DNA of 64,000 nucleotides from contig WQWL01000002.1 in the NCBI GenBank assembly GCA_009785345.1, positions 1 to 64,000 of the forward strand, written 5' to 3'. The notes beneath the pieces were generated by a model. That model saw only the letters and a list, made by a program, of their open reading frames with translations. It was not told where the DNA came from and ran no database searches. This DNA is from Oscillospiraceae bacterium (GTDB taxonomy: Bacteria; Bacillota; Clostridia; Oscillospirales; Oscillospiraceae). This document shows, one piece after another, positions 58,180 through 64,000 of the stretch; positions within the stretch are counted from its first letter, which is position 1; every line of letters begins with the position of its first letter. The position numbers and the translations under genes were made by a program.

Positions 58180-60087
58180 TTATCTATTCGACATTATGTT
58201 TTTCATTAATTCATCACGCTTCATTTTTACTCGCTCGATAATATACACACCGCCAACTTCGGCAGCACATCCAAGATTATATAGGTGTTCATTCATGATA
58301 TCCGTAATTGCAGTGCTGTATTCATCACTATGTTTAAGCAAATCTTGCACAACCGCTCTTGTTTTATAAAGTTCCTCAACATCGAGCGAAACACCAATCT
58401 TATCTCTAAGCCATAAATCCATCGGCTCTATATCTATCTTTCGCCATTCAGGGTTCATCACTTTCATTGGTGTGTTTATGAACAACGATGGTTTTTTTGT
58501 AGCAAATGAAAATTCTTGGGCTATGCTAGACCAGTCTGTGATCACCAAGTCAGAATTATAAACCGTTGAGTTCGATGAAAAATCTGTTTGAATTTCAAGT
58601 TGCCCCGCATTGATTTTCTCATCATATTTCTCATATATCACCTTCATTTTGCCTGGGAATCTTTTGATGAATTCCGGATGCGGGCGTATTATTATATCTG
58701 CATTTACCTTAAATAACCCCTCCAGAAGAGGAGCAAGACAATATTCAAGAATATTATCCTTTTGCCATGATGGCGCAATCAGTATTTGTGGTTTTTCATT
58801 ATCCAAACGTTCAGTGTTTTCATAATTCTTTATAAGAGTGTCTAAAAGACCAAACCCAACATTTACAAGGTTTTTCTCAGGCAATTCATAAGCACTCTCT
58901 GTTGCACGTATTTCCTCATTATAATCCTTACAGTAACAAAATATCGTATCATAGTGATTAAGCGCACCTGTACGAAGTGTGAGGTTACAGCTACCGAGAC
59001 CGTGATCAATATAGATGTATTCAATATCTTTTCGCACTATAGAACGTTTGTAATGGTAAATATCCAAATCTGCAAGTGTCATCGCAACAACTGTAGCATC
59101 CATCTTCATAAACGTTGTAATAAGCCCGTGACTTGAGCAAAAATAGGTTTCAAGCTGAGGTTTATTCATTTCAAACACTTGATCATTAATATCCGCTGTG
59201 AGATAGTGAACTGTAATGTCGGAATTTTCAATGACATAATCAATGAAGTGTTCAAAGTACTTGTAAAAACCGCTTGCCTCAGAAAAAAACACAAGTTCCT
59301 TGTTTATCGAGAAGAAACGTTGCATGTCGGTCTTCTCACGGGCTTTTTCGTTTTTTTTGCATTCACGCTCTGCTGCTTTTTCCGCCTTAGTTGGTTTAAT
59401 TTTTATCGAGCGATTTTCATAATCGATGTATTTTTTAGGGTTATAAATAACATTACACACTGCAAGCATCAAAACTCCAGCAATATTGCTGTATGTCCAA
59501 AACAATCCAACTCCTGTCGGAACAACAAAGACAAACCATCCTGTGAAAACAGTAAGAAAAATCGCCACACCCCATTTTGCGATAAAACCTTGTTCACGAG
59601 ATATGACATTATATTTGTTTTGCATTACACAAAGAAAAATCGTTGAAAGAATAGCTAACGTCGGAACAAACATGTTCTCCGGCAAAGTAAGCATATCCAT
59701 TCCAAAAAAGTAAGGATAAATATTTTCTCCAAGATGCCTGAAAGGATTATTAACAACACTAATGACACCTACAATAAGCGGTATTTGTACTAATAGTGGC
59801 AAAAGAGCTTTTATAGCACTGTATTTTTCTCTCTTGAACAATGCCTTTTGCTCTTTCATTAATATGCTCGGCTCACTCTCATATCTGGCTTGCAAATCAT
59901 CCAAAGCTGGCTTTATTTTAACCATTATTATAGAATTTTTTTGCGATATTAGTGAAATTGGGAATAAAATCATCCTGGTAAGCAGTGTGAAAAGCACAAT
60001 AGCCCATCCAAAATTACCCATTATTGCATAGCAAAAATTCATTATTGCGCCAAATACAGTCCCGAATACAATGTCAATAATGTTCAC
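58180..60087 (-). CDS. YidC/Oxa1 insertase fused to a CDP-glycerol glycerophosphotransferase domain
   Basis: Encodes 635 residues from a GTG (GGAG 9 bases upstream). Residues 1-235 are a YidC/Oxa1 domain of the short Gram-positive type with about five helices; the groove arginine is present near 38 in LFTLLTRMILFPIS. A Lys/Glu-rich linker (about 243-262) leads to a Glyphos_transf (TagB/TagF) domain (about 265-610): DHGLGSCNL, APSWQKDNILEY, RPHPEFIKRF and VITDWSSIAQEFSF. Both halves keep their key residues. YidC inserts proteins; TagF makes polyol-phosphate polymers. The fusion suggests a membrane-anchored polymerase using the YidC fold as a lipid-handling anchor. First large gene of the locus, next to a licCA operon. 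Confidence 0.9.
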   Translation of the reverse strand: MNIIDIVFGTVFGAIMNFCYAIMGNFGWAIVLFTLLTRMILFPISLISQKNSIIMVKIKPALDDLQARYESEPSILMKEQKALFKREKYSAIKALLPLLVQIPLIVGVISVVNNPFRHLGENIYPYFFGMDMLTLPENMFVPTLAILSTIFLCVMQNKYNVISREQGFIAKWGVAIFLTVFTGWFVFVVPTGVGLFWTYSNIAGVLMLAVCNVIYNPKKYIDYENRSIKIKPTKAEKAAERECKKNEKAREKTDMQRFFSINKELVFFSEASGFYKYFEHFIDYVIENSDITVHYLTADINDQVFEMNKPQLETYFCSSHGLITTFMKMDATVVAMTLADLDIYHYKRSIVRKDIEYIYIDHGLGSCNLTLRTGALNHYDTIFCYCKDYNEEIRATESAYELPEKNLVNVGFGLLDTLIKNYENTERLDNEKPQILIAPSWQKDNILEYCLAPLLEGLFKVNADIIIRPHPEFIKRFPGKMKVIYEKYDEKINAGQLEIQTDFSSNSTVYNSDLVITDWSSIAQEFSFATKKPSLFINTPMKVMNPEWRKIDIEPMDLWLRDKIGVSLDVEELYKTRAVVQDLLKHSDEYSTAITDIMNEHLYNLGCAAEVGGVYIIERVKMKRDELMKNIMSNR

Positions 60088-60122
60088 TAACTAATACTCC
60101 ATTCTCGAAATAACTGAACTCT

Positions 60123-60395
60123 TTATTTCTTGTTTTGTTTTTCGGCTTGTCTTTCGATCTTTCGCTGTGTGCGTTTGACACCCATATTCTTAAAAAACAA
60201 GATAATCTTGCGACGAAATACTCCAAATACCACACCAAGCGTTATAAACACACCAGCAATGATTTGGGTTAACATTGCTGTTGTCGCAGGATCGATATAC
60301 GCAAGTGCCGGAGTAGTTAGTAACATGCTAAAGAAGAACAAAAAGTACATGGTTCCAATAGCTTTAAGTATAGCAGTTGATTTATTCTTTTTCAT
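60123..60395 (-). CDS. Small membrane protein with YIDP motif
   Basis: Encodes 90 residues from the ATG at 60395, which has AGGAG 9 bases upstream (eight open codons before it have no site). It has a signal-like first helix ending in PALA|YIDPATT, a second helix (IIAGVFITLGVVFGVF) and a very basic tail (RTQRKIERQAEKQNKK). I know similar AYIDP small proteins next to wall-polymer genes in Clostridia, without known function. It is the first gene of the locus and may be the partner of the YidC fusion. Confidence 0.7.
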   Translation of the reverse strand: MKKNKSTAILKAIGTMYFLFFFSMLLTTPALAYIDPATTAMLTQIIAGVFITLGVVFGVFRRKIILFFKNMGVKRTQRKIERQAEKQNKK

Positions 60396-60443
60396 TTTTA
60401 TGGTCTCCTGAGTGATCAATTTTGTGTTCTATCACGATTTTGT

Positions 60444-60472
60444 ATTTTATCACATTCCTTTACCTGGGTAAA
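60444..60472 (-). promoter_or_regulatory. Promoter of the polysaccharide locus
   Basis: On the minus strand, TTTACC (60472-60467) and TAAAAT (60449-60444) are spaced by 17 bases, with a TGA extended -10. It would drive the 47-kb minus-strand gene series. No other good promoter is seen inside the series. Confidence 0.55.
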
Positions 60473-60482
60473 GATAAGATTT

Positions 60483-60500
60483 GAAGAATGTAAGTTCTTC
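60483..60500 (+). promoter_or_regulatory. Possible operator upstream of the licCA promoter
   Basis: GAAGAA-N6-TTCTTC is a perfect inverted repeat ending exactly before the -35 box of the licCA promoter. The winged-helix part of the HTH-LicC-LicA protein could bind here; this is inference. Confidence 0.4.
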
Positions 60501-60529
60501 TTGACTGTGTTCAGTTTTTAGTGTATTTT
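60501..60529 (+). promoter_or_regulatory. Promoter of the lic operon
   Basis: TTGACT (60501-60506) and TATTTT (60524-60529) are 17 bases apart. Divergent from the polysaccharide promoter, with 28 bases between the -35 boxes, so one regulator could control both. Confidence 0.5.
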
Positions 60530-60577
60530 GTTTTTATTGAACGCGCGTAGCGATTTTAGAAGGAATGGTCATTAAGT

Positions 60578-62356
60578 ATGAAACCCGAACATTTTGTGTC
60601 AATATGCAGACATATAGTAACATATCCCAATGCAACACAACGTGAACTGGCTACAGCTACAAAACTCTCTCTGGGACTTATAAACAGCACAATTAAGGAG
60701 TGCGTTGCCGCAGGCTACCTAAAGCAAGAAGATGGCGGAAACCGCAGCCTCACACTTACATCAGCAGGACAAGCACGTCTTGATGAGTCAAAGGTCAAAA
60801 ACGCAATCATTCTCGCAGCGGGATTTGGCTCTCGATTTGTACCGCTCACTTACGATACCCCAAAAGGTTTGCTTGAGGTATATGGACAACCGATGATTGA
60901 ACGACAAATTGAACAACTCATTGAAAAAGATGTCAATGAGATTATTATTGTCGTTGGCTACAAGAAAGAAAGCTTCGATTATCTTATTGATAAATACGGA
61001 GTTAAGCTCGTATATAACCCCGAATATGCAACTAAAAATAATCTTAGCAGCCTGTACTGTGTAAAAGACAAACTTAGCAACTCATATGTCTTAATGTCTG
61101 ATTTTTGGATTGAAGAAAACATGTTTAACAGCTATGAACCACGAAATTGGTATTCATGCATTTACTATGAAGGTAAAACCAATGAGTGGTGTGTAACAGC
61201 ATCTGCATCGGATAAAGTCGAAGCTGTCAAAATCGGGGGCGAAGATGCCTGGGTTCTTATCGGACCTGCATATTTCACGTCAGCACTTTCTGATAAGTTT
61301 AAAGTACATCTGGAAGAATATTATAATCGTCCCGGAACAGATGATTATTACTGGGAGCAAATTCTCATCGATAACATGAAATCCATGCCTATATATATGA
61401 ACAGGCAAACAGGCAATGTTCATGAGTTTGAAAACCTTGAAGAACTGCGAATGTTTGATCATTCTTACAACGAAGCCTCAAATAACAAGATCATGAAAAC
61501 CATCGCAGGAATTTTTAAATGTTCCGAAGAAGAAATTCGCAACATAAAACCTATTAAATTAGGTATGACCAATCATTCATTTACTTTCACACACGATGAT
61601 ATTAAATACATAATGCGTATCCCCGGTGAAGGTACAGATAAAATGATAAAAAGGGAGCAGGAATACTCTGTCTATCAGCTAATAGCACCACTTGATATTA
61701 GTGATAATGTCATATTTATTGACCCAAAAACAGGATATAAGGTCACTGAATTTATCGAAAATGCAAGAGTATGTGATCCATTAAATACATCCGATGTTAA
61801 AGCATGTATGGCACGACTCAAAGAGTTTCACAATATGAAACTAAGCGTCGATCACACTTTCGATATATTTGAGCGCATAGAATATTATGAAAACCTTTGG
61901 CTCAAACCAACATCATATTTTCGTGATTATCAGGAAACAAAAAATAATGTAATGAAACTAAAGCCATTTATTGACACAACACCAAAAGACTGGATACTAA
62001 CACATATCGACGCAGTACCTGACAACTTTCTCTTCATTGATGTAGATGGCGAACGACAAATCCGTCTAATTGACTGGGAATACACAGGAATGCAAGACCC
62101 CCACGTAGATATAGCAATGTTTGCAATTTATGCAATGTACGATCGTGAACAGGTCGAAGCTCTAATTGACAGCTATTTCACCGAAGGATGTCCAGCGCCG
62201 ACAAGAAAAAAAATCTACGCATATATAGCAATGTGCGGTCTACTCTGGAGCAACTGGTGCGAATACAAAAGCCACATGGGTGTAGAATTTGGAGAATATT
62301 CACTAAGGCAATACAGATTCGCAAAAGACTATTACAAAATTTTCAATAACGCGTAA
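60578..62356 (+). CDS. licCA: HTH-LicC-LicA fusion: phosphocholine cytidylyltransferase / choline kinase
   Basis: Encodes 592 residues. Residues 1-68 are a winged helix (TQRELATATKLSLGLINSTIKE), 72-300 a LicC-like nucleotidyltransferase (AIILAAGFGSRFVPLTYDTP), and 310-590 a LicA-type choline kinase with THIDAVPDNFLF near 475 and LIDWEYTGMQDP near 497, matching the kinase catalytic and metal-binding loops. One protein thus phosphorylates choline and makes CDP-choline. The N-terminal HTH suggests it also controls its own genes. The ribosome site AAGGA is 12 bases before the ATG, rather far. LicB follows; LicD is not in the window. Confidence 0.9.
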   Translation: MKPEHFVSICRHIVTYPNATQRELATATKLSLGLINSTIKECVAAGYLKQEDGGNRSLTLTSAGQARLDESKVKNAIILAAGFGSRFVPLTYDTPKGLLEVYGQPMIERQIEQLIEKDVNEIIIVVGYKKESFDYLIDKYGVKLVYNPEYATKNNLSSLYCVKDKLSNSYVLMSDFWIEENMFNSYEPRNWYSCIYYEGKTNEWCVTASASDKVEAVKIGGEDAWVLIGPAYFTSALSDKFKVHLEEYYNRPGTDDYYWEQILIDNMKSMPIYMNRQTGNVHEFENLEELRMFDHSYNEASNNKIMKTIAGIFKCSEEEIRNIKPIKLGMTNHSFTFTHDDIKYIMRIPGEGTDKMIKREQEYSVYQLIAPLDISDNVIFIDPKTGYKVTEFIENARVCDPLNTSDVKACMARLKEFHNMKLSVDHTFDIFERIEYYENLWLKPTSYFRDYQETKNNVMKLKPFIDTTPKDWILTHIDAVPDNFLFIDVDGERQIRLIDWEYTGMQDPHVDIAMFAIYAMYDREQVEALIDSYFTEGCPAPTRKKIYAYIAMCGLLWSNWCEYKSHMGVEFGEYSLRQYRFAKDYYKIFNNA

Positions 62357-62403
62357 GCTACAACTCAATTCCCGGCACAAGCTAAAATAGAAGGAGATGT
62401 AAA

Positions 62404-63486
62404 ATGAATTCATTAAACGCAATCCAAGCAAAAGAGCGACTAGAGTCGAAGTTTTTAAAGAAAGGACTCACACTTGCAATACTATCCGGTATGTTTTATG
62501 GACTGTATACAGCATTCATTACGCTGGGCATGTCATTAGGTGTATGGGATGATTGGTACGGCGTAAATACTGCTGCGCTTTCAGCATTTACCATTACATT
62601 CGCTCTCGGCGCACTGGGCAGCGCAGTCAACTATTCTATTAGTGCTGTATGGGGACTTGGAATCGCCGGAGCAAGAGGAAAGCTCGGTGACTTTTTCAGA
62701 AGCCTAAAATCACGTCCTGGCAGAATCATGGTAATTGCAGCTTTGGTTGGTGGTCCGATATCCACAAGCGCCTATGTCATTGGACTGCAACTAGCAGGAT
62801 CAATTATTGTTCCCATCGCCGCACTCTGTCCTGCAATCGGCGCAATTTTAGGAAGGCTCCTATATAAGCAAAAGCTCAATACTCGCAAAATCTTTGGAAT
62901 TGCAGTCTGCCTTGCTGCTAGCTTTATTATAGGTTTGCAAAGTGTAGCACCGGAAGCACCTCCGCAAATGATGCTCGGCATTGCAATCGCTTTCATTGCT
63001 GCAATTGGGTGGGGATTTGAAGGATGTGTTGCCGGCTATGGCACATCAATGATTGATTTTGAAGTCGGCATTCTAATCCGCCAATCTGTATCAGGTCTCG
63101 CAGCATTATTCATTCTCACACCGCTATTCCTATTCATCGGTGGCGATGGTTTCCGCACACTGAGCTTAATTGGTCAAGTTGTTACAGATTCAGCAGCAAT
63201 GCCATTTTTCATCATTAGTGGCTTCTTTACCCTATACGCATTTAGTCTCTGGTACAAAGGGAATGCAATGTGTGGCACCGCCTTGGGTATGGCTGCAAAC
63301 GGCGCTTTTTCCTTCTGGGCACCATTCTTCTGTTGGATTATATTAGGTGTTATTTGGGGGCAAGATGGTTGGGCTCTCTCACCTATAGTCTGGTTCGCAG
63401 CAATCTTGATGTTCATTGGCATTGTGTTAATCGCAGTTAACCCGCTAACAGTGTTTAGTAAAAAGAAGGGAGCTAATGCAAAATGA
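62404..63486 (+). CDS. licB: LicB-like DMT (EamA) transporter, probable choline importer
   Basis: Encodes 360 residues with about ten membrane helices arranged as two repeated halves of the EamA type (LSGMFYGLYTAFITLGMSLG; AAIGWGFEGCVAGYG). Its place directly behind licCA points to choline uptake, as for LicB in other bacteria. AAGGAG lies 8 bases upstream. The stop overlaps the next start by four bases (ATGA). Confidence 0.85.
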   Translation: MNSLNAIQAKERLESKFLKKGLTLAILSGMFYGLYTAFITLGMSLGVWDDWYGVNTAALSAFTITFALGALGSAVNYSISAVWGLGIAGARGKLGDFFRSLKSRPGRIMVIAALVGGPISTSAYVIGLQLAGSIIVPIAALCPAIGAILGRLLYKQKLNTRKIFGIAVCLAASFIIGLQSVAPEAPPQMMLGIAIAFIAAIGWGFEGCVAGYGTSMIDFEVGILIRQSVSGLAALFILTPLFLFIGGDGFRTLSLIGQVVTDSAAMPFFIISGFFTLYAFSLWYKGNAMCGTALGMAANGAFSFWAPFFCWIILGVIWGQDGWALSPIVWFAAILMFIGIVLIAVNPLTVFSKKKGANAK

Positions 63487-63749
63487 AAAAGCCATTAAAC
63501 TTTGCTATATTAAAATATTTTACCACAGTGGACGAAGCTTGCGCAGACGATGTTATTGAAGCATTGAAGCCGGAATACGGTAAGTTTCGTCACCTCACAC
63601 CAAAAGCAGTGCTCGAAGCGCTTTTCACTGGGCGGACAAATGGTTTCTTAGAAGAGTCTCGCTATGAAATGGTTGATGGCGAGCTGAAGATATATTTCAA
63701 AGCCCCACCCGAAGGCAGAGCTACAATAAATAAGTATATCCCAGATTAA
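63483..63749 (+). CDS. Small conserved protein of the lic operon
   Basis: Encodes 88 residues: ILKYFTTVDEACADDVIEAL and a DGELKIYFKAPPEGRATINKY tail (shown as GELKIYFKAPPEG). It looks like a small winged-helix-type fold. AGGGAG lies 10 bases upstream, and it overlaps licB by four bases. I know no function; co-translation suggests a regulatory role in choline use. Confidence 0.65.
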   Translation: MKKPLNFAILKYFTTVDEACADDVIEALKPEYGKFRHLTPKAVLEALFTGRTNGFLEESRYEMVDGELKIYFKAPPEGRATINKYIPD

Positions 63750-63759
63750 TTTAACGAAA

Positions 63760-63805
63760 GAAAGGCAAGATCAATCACATGATTATGGTCTGCCTTTCTT
63801 TTTCT
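63760..63805 (+). terminator. Intrinsic terminator of the lic operon
   Basis: GAAAGGCA (63760-63767) and TGCCTTTC (63791-63798) form the stem, extended by GA/TC, followed by TTTTTCTTC. Only 11 bases after the last stop codon. Confidence 0.85.
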
Positions 63806-63830
63806 TCTACAAGCCATTCATTATTATCGG

Positions 63831-64000
63831 TCAACGTATAGGGTCAGCATAATAATCCCTCGGAACAAATGTCCAATTCTCGCGGTTGTTTGCATCACCT
63901 ACAATTTCCCAAACTCCGTAATCGCCTTCTATCAATGCGTGTGGCTCATTATGCCTCTTACCTAAAACGTACATAATCCTCGCCTGAGGTGGGGGAACCA
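63831..64000 (-). CDS. Unrecognised protein, C-terminal part (runs off the window)
   Basis: A minus-strand frame open to the window edge encodes the last 56 residues of a protein ending DYYADPIR before a TGA at 63833-63831. It contains PPPQARIMYVLGKRHNEPH and WEIVGDANN, then WTFVPRDYY, which looks like real coding sequence. I do not recognise the family. It converges on the lic operon terminator. Confidence 0.55.
   Translation of the reverse strand, partial: VPPPQARIMYVLGKRHNEPHALIEGDYGVWEIVGDANNRENWTFVPRDYYADPIR

Noticed and set aside
59179..59646. Plus-strand open frame of 155 codons over the YidC fusion
   Set aside because: Antisense shadow; Cys/Phe-rich composition unlike a real protein, no ribosome site.

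Overview
The window is AT-rich and looks chromosomal, most likely from an anaerobic low-GC Bacillota of class Clostridia. Support for this: Gram-positive style AGGAGG ribosome binding sites and TTGACA/TATAAT promoters, many GTG and TTG starts, exported proteins with RCC1, Big2 and DUF4214 modules, a Gram-positive type YidC domain, a licCA/licB locus and no outer-membrane genes. The species cannot be named from sequence alone. No tRNA, rRNA or CRISPR array was seen.

Left part (1-13.4 kb): an accessory region. It starts with the 3' end of an IS630-type transposase. Then come an exported transglutaminase-like protein (minus), an Rpn/PD-(D/E)XK nuclease (minus), a ParB-like protein, a Uma2-type nuclease and a promoter-operator-HTH-nucleotidyltransferase module (all plus). 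Two exported DUF4214 proteins follow (minus): a 1459-residue RCC1/Big2 protein and a cysteine-hydrolase protein. A broken second Rpn gene lies between them. A family of hairpin repeats (GAGCTTGGA...TCCAAGCTC) is scattered through the gaps.

Middle (13.5-60.4 kb): about 47 kb of genes all on the minus strand, nearly touching, many with 4-bp stop/start overlaps. Transcription runs from 60.4 kb towards 13.5 kb, and an extended -10 promoter is visible just upstream of the first gene. This is a surface-polysaccharide locus. It encodes: (a) a YidC insertase fused to a CDP-glycerol-type polymerase, with a small membrane protein; (b) phosphomannomutase, ManC, Gmd and Rmd for GDP-D-rhamnose, plus a methyltransferase and an RgpF-like transferase; (c) a CapE-type dehydratase, an RmlD-like reductase and a 2-epimerase for a UDP-L-6-deoxy-HexNAc; (d) PtmE, LegB, LegC, LegG, LegI, LegF and a LegH-like acetyltransferase for CMP-legionaminic acid through GDP-GlcNAc; (e) a WecE aminotransferase, ATP-grasp ligase, SDR and GtrB-like transferase cassette; (f) about ten glycosyltransferases, large membrane proteins, a Wzx flippase, GtrA and a second CDP-glycerol-type transferase with a coiled-coil tail.

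Right part (60.5-64 kb): a divergent plus-strand operon for choline: an HTH-LicC-LicA fusion, a LicB-like transporter and a small conserved protein, closed by a strong terminator. A convergent gene runs off the window end. No LicD phosphocholine transferase is visible.

Taken together the window makes activated D-rhamnose, an L-6-deoxy-HexNAc, legionaminic acid, a 4-amino sugar and CDP-choline, and builds, flips and modifies a complex, probably phosphate-containing, cell-surface glycan. The most unusual points are the YidC-transferase fusion, an unassigned 466-residue protein that may be the legionaminyl transferase, the aminotransferase/ATP-grasp cassette, a methyltransferase inserted between gmd and rmd with a 60-bp duplication, and a glycosyltransferase that appears to start at a non-AUG codon.
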